From NCBI GenBank assembly GCA_023101885.1, contig JALPQD010000233.1, positions 682,001 to 746,000 on the forward strand: a stretch of 64,000 nt of DNA, read 5' to 3'. Both the position numbers and the translations under genes were made by a program. This DNA comes from Typhlomys cinereus (taxonomy: Eukaryota > Chordata > Mammalia > Rodentia > Platacanthomyidae). The notes under the pieces were generated by a model. It made no database searches. It was not told the origin of the DNA and saw only the letters and a list, made by a program, of their open reading frames with translations. Of this stretch, positions 22,626-34,690 are shown in pieces. How positions within the stretch are numbered: position 1 is the first letter of the stretch; every line of letters starts with the position of its first letter.

Positions 22626-23484
22626 CAACCCTAAACTACATACATACATACAACAAGTGGCTAAAAGAGAATTAGAACATTGCAGGAAAGGAAAATAGAA
22701 AGTTTGAATTGTTTTATAACTAATGAGCACTTAGTTTGAAAAACTCTTACAAAGGAAGCAATGAAATTAAGAAGTTTATAGGCAATCTTTGCCAAATGCT
22801 CAATGAAAATAAAATAGTCATCAATTTTTGCAGAAAATAGAATGATAGTCATCCTCAAATCATTTACTGCAGTATATATGGATAACTGTTATTAAGATAA
22901 TGAGAGGGAAGTTTAACAAAGGAGAAATACAATCAAATTACAGTAAACAGAAATACAACAGGGTCAGTGATAATAAAACTTTGAAAAGTCAGCATGGAAA
23001 AGAAAAATAAATTCCAATCTCATTTATGAAATAAAACTTCATTAATAAAAGATAACATGTAGGTTTTCATGAATTAATGCAGTAAATTTTTCTCAAATTT
23101 AACATTTTTATCATGATAAAAATACTTATCAAAATTTGAAAAAATTCTATATGCCAAAAACTAAAGTTTCCAATGCAAAATACAATTATTAATTGTCAAA
23201 TGTTAAAAGGGTTGCCTTTTAAAGAAAAAAAACAAAAGTGTCACTATGTCTATTTCTATTTAGTGTTTTGCTGTAGGTCCTAGACATCACAGTAATATAA
23301 AAAGTGAATGTAAAATATATGTCTACTGGAAGAAAGAAAGGACAGTCCCTAACATAGATTATGCTGTTGATAACTGGGGAAAGCCAAGTGAATGTTTAGA
23401 TGATCTATTAGTAAAATTGTTCAAAATGATGACTGTAATTCATAAGTTGTCCACACTCCTGTAAAAAATGTCCCCATGTATGCC
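22626..23484. other. unannotated AT-rich sequence
   Basis: Strongly AT-rich with many small A runs; no gene or repeat family that I can name. Confidence 0.4.
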
Positions 23485-23695
23485 AGCATCCCTAATTAAA
23501 CTCAGTTGAACATATGCATAAAAAACTCTCAAGAAATTAGGAAGGGTACTAATTGGAAGAAGATGGTTTTCAGTGGGGAAGAGAGGAGTGGTAGAAGGTA
23601 ATGAGGTATGAGGATGACCAAAATTCATTACATATATTAATATATATATAAAACTGTCAAAGATTCAAAAGCTGTATGTTTTCAAATTAAAAGAT
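23485..23695 (+). mobile_element. Lx-like L1 3' end fragment (tentative)
   Basis: The order of a purine-rich G/A block (23535-23615), a GACCAAAATTCATTACATAT block and an AAACTGTCAAAGATTCAAAA end follows the 3' tip of old rodent L1s. A (TA)n interruption sits at 23635-23652. Confidence 0.45.
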
Positions 23696-23829
23696 GCTGG
23701 CTAGAAATTTTAAGATCTCTCTATAAAGGAAATTCACATTCTTAACTAACACAGTAATTATATATCATTTACCATAGAGCTAAACATGTATCTAGGTATA
23801 ACCTTGAAGATGGAATTCTTTAATCCACA

Positions 23830-24012
23830 ATCTCTTACATCCTCTTTTTTTCCATTATAACTCTTTTCCTTCCCTACTGATCTTCCTCCTGTTTTCATGC
23901 CCTTTTGCATGTGTGGCTCACTGTGTTTCATCTGGGTTGTCTTTAGCATTAAGGGCATGTGCCTGACCATTTGCTGGAGCATGAATCATATATCAGTGAG
24001 CATACCACTGAG
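23830..24012 (-). mobile_element. Lx-like L1 3' UTR fragment
   Basis: Antisense blocks GTGTGGCTCACTGTGTTTCAT (about 23910) and GGAGCATGAATCATATATCAG (about 23975), then ACCACTGAGGAAAA, have the same order as in the longer copy at 26085-26690 and in known rodent Lx 3' UTRs. Confidence 0.6.
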
Positions 24013-24545
24013 GAAAACTTCCCTCCAATCCCCCCCATTTTGTTTTAACTTCATTAGATTAAAACATTTTATCCACTTTCATAGGTTCTTAGTCTGGTTT
24101 ACAGTAGCAGAAATGTTCACCTTGATGAAAAAGCAGAACTTAAATCCAACCAGAAACCAATTGGTTACACCCTTGATATTCATGTTTTCTGAACCTATGA
24201 AAGGAGCTGACATGAACCCCAGTGGGATACAAACTATTAAGTTTAGCTATGAAAATGTAATATCAAATTGTTTTCATGTCCATAGATTGGCAGATCACAC
24301 AGCAGTCAACTTAGAAGCTTACTTTTGCAATGGAAGGTATTTATTAAAAATAATCACAGTGGGAAAAAGTGTAGAAAATAATGAATTGTGGACTGCTCAG
24401 TTCTAAGTTTGAGATTTCATAGGAAGAGTTTTGAAATTTTATGGGACATTAAAGATATGAGATCTAAACCAAGGAAAAGATTAAAACTTGTCAAGATGTT
24501 AATTTTCTGTAAATTGATAGTTAAGAATCTATGAAAGTCAAAGAT
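24013..24545. other. unannotated sequence
   Basis: Part of a 169-codon plus-strand frame (23897-24406) that starts inside the L1 remnant and has no recognisable domain. I do not call it a gene. Confidence 0.4.
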
Positions 24546-24559
24546 TATTTTAAGATTTT

Positions 24560-24854
24560 AAAAATTTTTTATTATTATTTATTCAACTGCGCATGTGCGT
24601 GTGTATGTGCGTGCACGCATGTGTGTGTCTGTGTATGTGTGTCTGTGTGTGTGTAGAACCACGGATGAATCGGGAACCACCATGGCCGCCTCCACCTCTT
24701 TCTGCCCCGGGATTCACAGGCTCCGCCCTACCAGGACCAGAAACGCAGGCTGCCCCCGCTTCCGCCCGGCGTCTATACGTGGGATCTGGGATCTGAACTC
24801 AGGACCTTCCGTCTGCAAGGCGGAGGCTTAACCCCTGAGCCACCTCTCCAGCCC
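24560..24854 (-). repeat. best-preserved CA-tailed tRNA-derived SINE, with duplications
   Basis: Full-length minus-strand copy. The sense head lies at the high-coordinate end: reversed A box region (TAACCCCTGAGCCACCTCTC, 24830-24849) and reversed B box region (GGGATCTGAACTCAGGACC, 24788-24806). The body at 24655-24780 is GC- and CpG-rich, unlike the decayed copies, so the insertion is relatively young. The (CA)n tail and T/A-rich end occupy 24560-24655. It is bounded by a 14-base duplication, TATTTTAAGATTTT, at 24546-24559 and 24855-24868. Confidence 0.9.
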
Positions 24855-24868
24855 TATTTTAAGATTTT

Positions 24869-25221
24869 TTAAACACTTGATATATTTATTAGAAAGCATA
24901 CAAAACTAGGACCCAAAAGCCATCCAAACATTTCTAATAAAATATAATCCAATGTTGACGTGGTATACCAGAAAATAAGATATTCCGAAATAATCACACT
25001 CATAGTATTGATATAGGGATAGAAATGTTAAGCAAAGGAACAGTAAAGAGAAGCCAAGAAATTAATCTACAAACACATGGTAATTTGATACATAAGAAGT
25101 CATTAAGGATCACTGAGGAAGTATGACTAGTCACTAAATGGGAGTGAGACACTTTGTCATTTACATGGGGATTAACCACATTGCATAAGCATCACCAGTC
25201 CAAAGAAGTTTCATTCTGAAT
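24869..25221. other. unannotated sequence
   Basis: AT-rich; nothing recognised. Confidence 0.4.
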
Positions 25222-25281
25222 TTTTATGATTTCATTTTTTGATGGTTTCATACACATGTATAATGAATTTTAGTCATTGTC
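25222..25281 (-). mobile_element. Lx-like L1 3' tip, left of a nested L1
   Basis: Antisense 3' tip of an old L1 (TTTTTGATGGTTTCATACACATG). The remainder resumes at 26067 after the younger L1. The last 18 bases (25264-25281) are one copy of that younger insertion's target-site duplication. Confidence 0.65.
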
Positions 25282-26066
25282 TTTTTTTAATAATGTATTT
25301 ATTTATTCCCCCCCTCGCTCATAGAAATGTAATAGGTACCCCGTCCCCTCTCTCCCTCCATTCTTCCTTGTACCTCCCTGCTCCCTCCCTCCTTTTCTTC
25401 TCCCTTTCCCCCTTCATCCCTTTCTCCCAGTGCCCCCTCCCCCCATCCCTGGAGCATCCTTTAATGTGTATGTCAAACTTTCCTCTGGGTCCTCCTCTCT
25501 GATGAGGTGTAAGGACTCAGTGGCGTTTCCTAGAACTCTTCCTTGTGTTCCCCTTAAGTATAGGAACACTATTGTGGCTGTTAATCCCTTGTTTCTAAGG
25601 ATCCTAGTGCCTTTAATCCATGCTAGAGTTTGATGGGTCGATGACATGTTGGTCATTGTGCAGGTCATGCAAAGTCCTATTATGATTGCTTCGGCCCTAA
25701 CTTGTGTGGAGTATCTTGCATATCATGACTCCTCCCATCCTTGCGCTCTTATCATCTTACAGGCCCCTCTTCTGCAAATTTCCCTGACCTTCAGGATGGG
25801 GAGAGATTAGAGAGGCTTGATTCCAGGTGGTTTATATAGAGTCTCTGACATTCTGAATTATGGTTTGTTGATTTTTTTTTTCAGTTTTGCTGTTCCTGCA
25901 TCGCCCTTGGCTCCATCCTGATGGGTCTTGGATGTCCCCCCCTGGGATGGAGGACGAGCGAGTCCTATCTCGGTCGGGCGGGCAGGCACGCGGAGGAACA
26001 AAGGGGCTGGGGCCCAGGGCGTGGGCCAGGCAAACCGGAGGCAGCCTGGGTGTCGCTCGGGCTAGC
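25282..26066 (-). mobile_element. 5'-truncated L1 3' UTR fused to a GC-rich segment
   Basis: Minus-strand L1 3' UTR: the A tail side is at about 25282-25300, the purine tract (C-rich on plus) at 25305-25445, and the body runs to about 25945, matching 50189-50510 and 35960-36480. From about 25946 to 26066 the L1 match stops and a roughly 120-base very GC- and CpG-rich sequence follows, before the second copy of the 18-base duplication (TGAATTTCAGTCATTTTC at 26067-26084, against 25264-25281 with two mismatches). Both parts therefore appear to have been inserted together. Confidence 0.8.
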
Positions 26067-26690
26067 TGAATTTCAGTCATTTTCAAATCCCCATTATTTT
26101 CTCTCATCCCTTCCTTCTCCCCCTGAAATTTTCTTCTTCCTAACAAGTCTCCATTCTACTCTCACATCTTGTTATGTGTGACTCACTGAGTTTTATTAGA
26201 GTAGTTTGCATGAACATGTGTGGGAGGTTATCTACTAGAGCATGGCCAATCTAACAGTGTCTACAACAATGAAGTAATTGATACATTCTCCAACAATCAC
26301 AGCCAGTAGATCTTCAGGGAGAAGTGAGACCTTCACCCCCTTCTCCCCACCATCCGTGATGAAGTTTACAATGTCCAGTTTTGTGCAGCTACCCACAGCT
26401 TCAGCAAGGTCACAAGTGCAACAGCTATAACATGTCTATGAGACAGTATTTTGCTGCACATCTCCCATCTTCTGGCTCTTATGTTTTTTCTGTCACCTCT
26501 TCCATGATGCCCCCTCATCTTTAAGGGGTTATGGACAAGCATTCCGCTGTCCTTTATTCTTAGCACTTGGACCAGTTATGATGCTATGCAATAACCACTG
26601 TCCAGGGCAGTAAGGATCTTCTATGACAAAGGCTAAGTGCAGCACTAATCTCACACAGTATAATGTTCCAAAGAGAGCCTTTTTTAAGAA
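26067..26690 (-). mobile_element. Lx-like L1 3' UTR, right of the nested L1
   Basis: Antisense 3' UTR with the known Lx block order: CTAACAAGTCTCCATTCTAC (about 26140), TGTGTGACTCACTGAGTTT (about 26175), a GGTTATCTACTAGAGCATGG block, CTCCCCACCATCCGTGATG (about 26343), CACATCTCCCATCTTCTGG (26457-26475) and an end near 26690. It continues the tip at 25222-25281. Confidence 0.75.
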
Positions 26691-27489
26691 AAAGTATATA
26701 AGTAAGCATTTGATATGATGGATATTTAATTTACCTTGATTCTAATTACCATTTCTGCATATATATCAAAACATTGTGTTATCTGCCTTAAATATAAACA
26801 AAAATAAGAAATGTACTAAAAATTAAATAGGAAAGTCAAACCTTAAGATATTACAGGATACTGTATGACCATATTTATGAGTTTAAGATATGAGAAAAAT
26901 TCTACATAAAGTCAATAAAAGCAAATATCAATAAATTAAACTATTTGAAGTTAAGAACTTATGAAGAGATATTATGAGGATATGAAGAGATTGAAAGTAA
27001 GTTGAAAGCAGCTATATTTTCAATATGTAAATCTGGAAAAGAATGTGTATCAGTAATATATGAACAAATGTTACTGGTTATAGTAAAATGATCAGAACTA
27101 AATACCAGAAGAGTAAAATGATCAAAAGATGTGAATAGACACATTAACTAAGGGAAACATAAATGCATAAGGAAAACATATAAGCATTCAACTCTTATAA
27201 TACTCCATCTTATTACAAATAAAGAAAAGGCAAAAGAAATCTAAATTTGATAGGATATTTGCAAATATCTAAACCAAATAAGCAACTAATCCCCCCAAAA
27301 TGGAAAGATCTAAAAGTCAGAGAATGCCAGTATATGAGACTTGCTATGGGAAAACAACAACTTGAAATCTGCATTATTTTCATGTACTATCAAATCTACT
27401 TCTAGGTATACAAATCCAAGCAATTATCATTTCTGTTCAATTGGAGACACTGTTACAGAAGGATGATTTTTAATAGAATTTTTTTTCTA
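26691..27489. other. unannotated AT-rich sequence
   Basis: Possibly very old L1-derived in its second half (a CTACTTCTAGGTATAC-type stretch near 27405), but too diverged to call. Confidence 0.35.
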
Positions 27490-27745
27490 ATAGAAAAAAA
27501 AAAGCCCTATCAATGGGGTGATCCGAGGAGGGGCAACTTATTATGCCACAGAGGACTGAACTCCCACAAAAGTAGACCCCACAGGGAACCCTGAGATCCA
27601 TAGAAGTGCCAGACAGGAAGGTAGAAAGGAGTGGAATGGATTGGTGAAAAGAAGAGGGATGGTATGGGAGTGAGGTGGGAGTAGAGGGAAGCAGGGATAA
27701 GTACTCAATGTGATTGTAAAAATAAAAACAAAAAATAAAATAGAA
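27490..27745 (+). mobile_element. L1 3' end fragment
   Basis: Sense 3' tip of the same L1 lineage as 27940-30225. Shared blocks include ATGGGGTGATCC-AGGAGGGGCAACTT-like, a CCACAGAGG-CTGA block, CAGACAGGAAGGT and GCAGGGATAAGTACTCA, followed by an A-rich tail at 27717-27745. It lies directly upstream of the longer copy, in the same orientation. Confidence 0.7.
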
Positions 27746-27939
27746 TAAAAAAAGAAAATAGGAGTCTGGAGGGGAGAAGAAGAGTCATGACAAGAGGAGG
27801 GGGATTAGGATTGGGGATTAAGGTTTGAAAATATCATAAATTCATTATATTCACTTACAAAATATGCTTTTTATTGTGTTCCCCTTTAGTATAGAAACAC
27901 TTAAAAAAGAATAATAAAATATATTTTAAAAAGAAAAAA

Positions 27940-30225
27940 ATACCCTCTGCTAGAGGTATTACCATACCAGATCTTAAACTATACTATAAAGACATAGTAA
28001 TAAAAGCAACGTGTTACTGGATACAAAAAAGAGATACAGACCAATGGATTAGAATTTAGCACATTCACCTACAGTCAACTGATCTTTGACACAGGTGCAA
28101 AAAAAATCCATGGGAAAAAAAATGACAGCATCTTCAACCAATGGTGCTGGCAAAATTGGATTACAACAGGCAGAAGAATGAAACCAGATCCTTATTTGTC
28201 TCCCTGCATGAAAACCAACTCCAAATATATAAAGACCTTCATCTTAGACCTGAGATCTTAAAACTCCTAGAAGAAAAAGTGGGGAGTGCATTTGAATCTA
28301 TTGGCTTCAACTAGCATTTCCTCAATAAGGCCCCCAAAGGCACAGAGAATGCGTTATTAAACAAGTGGGACTATATGAAAATAAAAGAAAAACTTTTGCT
28401 CATGAAAGAGAATATTAATCAAGCAAAAAGGGAATCTACAGAATGGGAGCATATCTTCATTGACCATACAATTTGATAGAGGACTAATATCCAGAGTTCA
28501 CAAAGAAGTCCAAAAATTAATACTAGGGAAATAACCCCCTTAAAAATGGACTATAGAACTGAAAAAAACTTCTCACAAGATGAAATTCAAGTGTCTAACA
28601 AACGTCTTATAAAATGTTCTGCCTCTTAGTCATTAGGGAAATGCAAATTAAAACCACCCTGAGATATCAGCTCTCTCCAGTTAGTATGGCTAAGATTCAA
28701 AACATAAACGACATCAAATATTGGCATGGATGTGGGGAGAAAGGGACATACATTACTGCAGGGATTTTAAACTCATACAATCCCTTTGGAGATCAATTTG
28801 GAGGTTCCTAAAAAGTCAAAAGTAGAAATATCACATGACCTAGCTGTACCACTCCTGGGAATATTCCCAAAGAACACTGCATTCTGTATCAGAGACATAC
28901 ATGCAAACTAAGTACATAGCAGTCCTTTTCACAATTGCAAAGAAATGGAGCCAACCTAGAAGTTGATGAATGGTTAATGGAAATGTGACACACATATACA
29001 ATAGAATACTTTGAGCTGTCAGGAAAGATGAACTAATGAAATTTGTCAGTAAATGGACAGAATTGGAAGAAATTATACTGAGTGAATTATCCCAGAAGCA
29101 GAAAGACAAACACTCTCTATTCTCCTTTATAAGTAGATCCTAGCATTATACCATCCATATGATGGAATAAAACAAATGCAAAGGAACACAGGCTGGGAGG
29201 GGTGATGCAAGAAGGTCCCAAAAGAGTAGAAACAGCATAACATGGGTAAAGTATTTAAAAAGGTGTTTATATAAGAAAAAGCCTAAAGGAGAGAGAAGAA
29301 CAGGGATATGGCACAGTAGAGATTGGAGTTAGCTTCCAAGTAACCAACTACTTTTCTACCAACTCCTAACACTTACCCCCTGTCATGACAGGGAACACAT
29401 GCCAAGGACTATAAAACAGTCTAAGCAACAGTGGACAGGGAGGATACTGCCTGTGGACAAGAATCAGATGTTTCAATATTAATCACAAACACCCAAAAGT
29501 AAACTTCTATACAAATACCTTTCATTTTATCTTTGGATAGGAGAGGATCTTAATACCCAGACAAGATGCAACCTAGTGCAGTGGAAGAACAGTGAAATAG
29601 ACAACAGCCAATGAGAATGAAGAGTATGGGTGACCCTGCAATGTTAACCAGGAATCAGGCCAGCCAAATCTCTCCCTATTCTAAGGCTCAGGATAGGGCC
29701 TTGCAGAAGAGAGGATGGTAAGATTGTAAGAGCCTAAAGATGGGGAGGTCCACCACTGACCAAGACATTCCACTCAAGTCAGGGCTGCTGCATCCAGGAA
29801 CTCACTGGAATGAGACTTTTTCTTACCAGACCTGCACAATGTCAACATGTCCCCATAGACTAGTGAGGATCTCAAGAGAAATAACTTCATTCAGTGGGAA
29901 CCTTAGGGGCTAGATGGTGCCCCTATCAGTGGATCTGCCCAAGGAAGGGTCACTTGGTCTGCCACAGAGGCCTGAGCCCCCACTAGAGGAGACGTTCCGA
30001 GGGAACTCTGGGACCCTTAGAAGCAGACAGACAGGAAGGTGGGAAGGATTGGGATGGATTGATGAAAAGAGGGGACTGTGGGAGTGAATGGGGGAGGGTG
30101 TTAGGAAAAGAGGAAGGTAGAAAATGGTAGGGACAAAGAAGGGAGTAAGGAAAAAGGAGGGAGCAGGGATAAGTACTCACTATGCTTGTAAAACTAGGAA
30201 ACATTTTAAAAAAGAAAAAGGGTAA
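27940..30225 (+). mobile_element. 5'-truncated L1: ORF2 C-terminal part plus 3' UTR
   Basis: Sense-strand remnant. ORF2 sequence runs from about 27950 (CTCTGCTAGAGGTATTACC) through the C-terminal domain to about 29150; recognisable pieces include the ATCCATGGGAAAAAAAATGA region near 28108 and the CTGAGATATCAGCTCTCTCC region near 28660. Many stops leave no long frame. The 3' UTR follows and ends in a purine-rich block and GGGATAAGTACTCACTATG (about 30167) with an A-rich tail near 30205-30225. It is a different and older lineage than the two large L1s on the minus strand. Confidence 0.8.
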
Positions 30226-30599
30226 TAGTGTGAGAAAATCATATAAAAGTGTAAGCATTGCTTAATTCATTTGAGTCTACTAAAATTTCATTTGCTGAAG
30301 AAAATCACAGAGGAAGTGTTAATATTAATGGAGAAGATGAAGGAAAGATGAGTTGGGAGATGAAGGAAAGATGAGTTGGGAGAGGAGAATGAACATATCT
30401 ATCACCTCTGTGTTATCTATTATTGTTATTATCTGTATTATCTATCTGTGAAGGATATTATCTTTCCTCCATTAAGGTTGTGTGTCCCTTATCAAAATCT
30501 CTGGGGACCCAATGTGTACCAATTTCTGATGTTTTTGGATTTGCAATATTTGTATAGACTTAACAAATTTATTACTCTTTTTTGTGCAGGGGCAGAGGG
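30226..30599. other. unannotated sequence
   Basis: A small exact tandem duplication (GATGAAGGAAAGATGAGTTG near 30336 and 30359) is the only structure seen. Confidence 0.45.
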
Positions 30600-30857
30600 T
30601 ATATTTGTGTGTGTGTGTATGTGTGTGTGCAGAAGGGGATTCTGCATGTGCCTGTGGAGGCATGAGGATGACTTTGGGACATCATCCTGGATTACTCTTC
30701 CTCCTTATTGTTTTGTTCTGGGGCTTTCCAAGCTTGTCCTGGAAATGCAGGACACTATAATTTCCACCCAGTATTTTTATGTGGGATCTGGGATCTGAAC
30801 TCAGGTCCTTTTATATGGATGGCAAACCTTAACTCCTAGGAAACCTCTCCAACCCAA
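30600..30857 (-). repeat. CA-tailed tRNA-derived SINE
   Basis: Minus-strand copy: GT-rich tail at 30605-30630, body to about 30780, reversed B box region GGGATCTGGGATCTGAACTC (30783-30802) and reversed head to 30857 (AACTCCTAGGAAACCTCTCC). Intermediate divergence. Confidence 0.85.
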
Positions 30858-33800
30858 TAAATTACTATCCTTAATCCAAAAGTCCAAAATCTAGAATTCT
30901 CCTTAGATTGAAGTTTTTGAGTGATGCTTAAAGACTTTGTGTTTTTGAATATTGGAGGCTCAAACTCCACCATACAAGGTCACATGGTTGAGTAAGAATG
31001 AGAGTAATAATCCAATTTTCCAAAATAAAGAAATAAAGAAAATAACTTTTATAACAAGTAAAACCCAAATCAGTACTACACAATATATAGTAAAGAAAAA
31101 GACTTCCATCTATAAGGTATAGCCCCAAAATATGCCACGTCACTGACAAAAGGTGGAAGCTTTCACTGATGTCTCAAACAATTAAGACTAATAATTCTCC
31201 CAAAGAAGGAAGAAAAGCCCAGATGACAGATGTTAAGAGGGTTGAAGGGGCCGGTGGTGGTGGGGGGAGGAGCTGTTCCCTTTGTCAGGTGACACACTGG
31301 TCCCCTGCTCAGACCAAGAAGTGTATGGTTAGTTCCTGCTTCCCATCCCCATGGCAGGAGGTTACTAGGCCAAGTATAGATGGTATGTGATGGATTTTTC
31401 AGGCACCAACTAGCCATTAGGGGGCAGTGACCAACAACAGAAGTTCTGCTCTGAGTATAGGGAATGGGGAAAGGGAATTCCATCATCATCTTTTTTCACT
31501 AAGCTGACTTGCAACTTTCAATTTAGCTTCATGTTATTGACTTATGAGCCATTACTATGATTTTAGAAATCAAGTCTCCTTTAATTCACATATACTTTTT
31601 AGAAGGAAGATGTGTTAAGGTGAGATTACACCACTAGAAAATTTAGACCACAGATATAAAACAGTCTCATGATATGCAGGCTTTAGATTAGAGTAAATAA
31701 TTTAAAAAGAGCATGAGGAATCAGAATGTATTTAATCATTACAACTGAGGTGTGTTGGGAAGCACTCAAACCCTGAAATCAAAATGATCTAGTACCTAGG
31801 GATTAGTTGTTAAGTGTAAACAGTGAGTTGGGATTTTCTGAGGCTCCAGTCCCTGCATGTGAAATAGGGATAATACTGTCTCTGAGATGTAGTTTTGAAG
31901 ATCTTTGAGTAGGAATGCTAAGTACTTAACATCTGGTACTTGACACTGAAGAAATCACAACTTCATTCTGGAAGCACTTAAAAAATACTGTAAGGGGGTA
32001 TTTTAGACTTTCCTGGATGTCTTTTACAACTTAATTTCTTTTTTTTTTTTTACAATGATTAACTTGCAATTTTATTTGAAAATAGCAACTCTTCTTATAG
32101 GAACTCCTCAGGATCTTTGATTCAATGATTTAAAAAAAACTTTATTTATTCATCTCAGAAAGCCACTTGCCACATTGTTGCATATTTTCAGATGTGCAAA
32201 TAAAAGGATACCAGCTGGTTACTTTATTTTCAAACAACTACAAAGGAAACAGTAGAGTTTTGGCTTCTTGGAATTTTCCTTTGAAAATTTTCACAACCAT
32301 GTGTGGTTGGAATCTGGCATTTATCTCTTGCTTCCATTCTGGAAATTTATATAGCTCTCTAACATTTGGTTTGGGCCACATAACTTTTCAATTCTTGTCT
32401 TTCTCTTGCATAATTTCCTTCCAGTGTGAAAACCCATATAATGCAATATGTCTGCACAGCAAGACTTTCAGCAGACCAATTATCCATGATCAGAAAAATG
32501 GACTCAGCCAAGTCACACATGAACAGTTAGGAAACAAAAAATTACATAAGAGATTATTTTATGTAAATGATCAAGACTGATGGTATAAGATGTAATCAAA
32601 GTCAAATGAGTTTTGTAGCCATTGACTTTATAAGCATTGCAAAAATATGTTGTATGGTTCACACACAGAGAAATTTGCTGGTTTAAAGTGGCCACATGTG
32701 TTCTGCTAAATTTTAAATCACTTCAGAATTTATGACTTAAAGATCTTCAAAATCAGCTCTATTAGTTCATTGAGGTGATGAGAGTAGATGCCAGATATCT
32801 GCTTCTCTTACAGTCTCAGATATTTACTATGTACAGAATTATAAGCTTTCCCTGTGCGTTGAGAAGAAAGGTGATTTTTGAAAGTTTATAAGGAACTTAA
32901 ATCTTTGATATTTATGAACTTGGAAAATCAAGTTGAGTTCCTTTTGCTAATTTTTCATGGTTCTCTTGCCTATCCTTTGACCATTGCATTGCCAATGCTG
33001 AAAGTCATGTTTATGTCCTCTGTAGGACCATTTATGTTTTACCACCAGTATGATCCTCACGTCCTTACTCTTCTTATTGAGTTTCTCTGCCTAGAGAAAC
33101 AGGACCTGCATATAACTAACATTTTTCTTTGCAAGTCAAAAGTCTATTTTGTTGACTTGAGGCACATCTTCATCCATAAGATTTCCAGTTTCAGTATTGC
33201 CTACCATATATTCATCCTATCCCATCCATTCACCCATTCATTCAGCTTTTGTTGGGCAGTAACTATTTGACAGACACTGTACTGTACAACAAATTACAGA
33301 GAAAAAGAAGAAAGAGGAAAAAGCAATTGCTTTGTTAGTTGGATCCCAACTACTATACTAGTAGGGTCTGCTTGCCTAAATTCCTTGACTTTTGCCCTCA
33401 AATTTCTTATCTGTAAGGATTTTAATAATAATAATATGTCAAAAATCTGTTTGGAGATTAAATAATGTAAACATGAGGATTGGTCAGGAATCCTTGAATT
33501 AGTCTGAACTACGCTAGTCCTGGGTAACTCAGTATGTTTACTAATTACTGATGCTTTGGCCTGCTCTGAAGTGACTATTTAACCTGATAAAACAGGATAA
33601 ATTGAAAAAAGTCATGAAGGTTATAAAAGTCATAAAAAATAAGTTTCTGATAATCTGAACCTAAAGATACATTGTATAATATGAAGATTCACACTTCAAC
33701 ATTTGTTGAAATGGATCTCATGTTTAGTGTCCTTATCACATAAATTAAAATAGGATTCAATAAAGCATTTTTTGGGGGGAGCATGATTATTACCTTGACC

Positions 33801-33949
33801 ATGACTGTAGCATGCCTGTGTTGCATAATACCAAGTTTATCAAATTATGTTCATTCAGTATATGCAGATTTGCACATTGATTATTCCTCGTTTAAACTTG
33901 TAAAAATATTGCTTCATTTGATAACATGAACTCTCAAAAGGTTAAGTAT
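30858..33949. other. unannotated sequence, largest repeat-poor stretch
   Basis: About 3.1 kb in which I recognise no SINE, L1, LTR or gene. It has T runs at 32038-32050 and small A runs. Frames of 130-137 codons at 32167-32580 and 32878-33270 have no convincing family match. A 10-base-scale (AAT)n stretch sits at 33425-33437. It would be the place to look for conserved non-coding DNA by alignment. Confidence 0.4.
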
Positions 33950-34253
33950 GGGCCGCAGAGATAGCTCAAGGGTTAAGCCTCTGCCTTGCAAGTAGAAGGT
34001 TCTGAGTTAGGATCCCCAATCTCACATGAAAATGCCAGGCAGAAATAGTGGTGACCTGTACTTAAGATCCTGGAAGGCAGAGTTTGGGAAACTCCAAAGC
34101 AAAGCAAAGGGGAGGTAGAATAATCCAGGGTGATTTCTGAAGTCACCCATAGGCCTGCACAGGCACACATAATGTCCTCTGACACACACAAGCATACACA
34201 ATGAATAAATAAATAAGTAAACAAACAAATAAAAAAATAAGAATGTTTATTTA
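33950..34253 (+). repeat. CA-tailed tRNA-derived SINE, sense copy
   Basis: Sense copy with head GGGCCGCAGAGATAGCTCAA (A box region TAGCTCAAGGG, 33962-33972), B box region GAGTTAGGATCC (34003-34014), body to about 34175, CACACA-type tail and an AATAAATAAATAAG end. An imperfect duplication (AAAAGGTTAAGTA at 33936-33948 and AAAAGACTAAGTA at 34254-34266) brackets it. Confidence 0.85.
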
Positions 34254-34266
34254 AAAAGACTAAGTA

Positions 34267-34690
34267 CTGCTTATAAGACTTGGAATGCTTTTGGATGCAC
34301 AGTATGTCTTCATATGAGTAGCTCTCATATATTTACAATTATTTGCCTTATTTCACACAGTCTTACAAAATAATGAAATAATATTTTAATGGTGTTAAAT
34401 TTGTATGTGAATCAAACCTGTTTAAAGTACTAATCAAGGTAAGTCTTCATATCTTAAGAGTGTCTCATCTATAAATGCTATACAGTATACCAAAATTTTG
34501 TTCTTTGATAGGTTTGATATTATGAAAGTTATTCATGTAACTTTATCATATGACTGACTGTTACAACCATAGATTAGTCACTTAGGGTACAGATATTGAT
34601 CACGGTTTCTGTCTTCAAGGAATGAGTCATTTAATGGCAAAGATGGACCAGAAAGAAATGATTACTGAATGCTATAATAGCATCAGAATT
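34267..34690. other. unannotated sequence
   Basis: No recognised element up to the left edge of the inverted L1 segment. Confidence 0.4.

Noticed and set aside
23897..24406. 169-codon plus-strand frame
   Set aside because: It begins inside an antisense L1 3' UTR remnant and has no family features.
24780..24854. tRNA gene suggested by A and B box-like sequence
   Set aside because: The boxes belong to the SINE head; there is no cloverleaf with paired acceptor stem, and the same head recurs at five other places.
32167..32580. 137-codon frame with a stretch a little like a zinc-finger linker (CENPYNA...SKTFSRP)
   Set aside because: The Cys/His spacing of a C2H2 finger is not met, there is only one such stretch, and no poly(A) tail or duplication points to a retrocopy.
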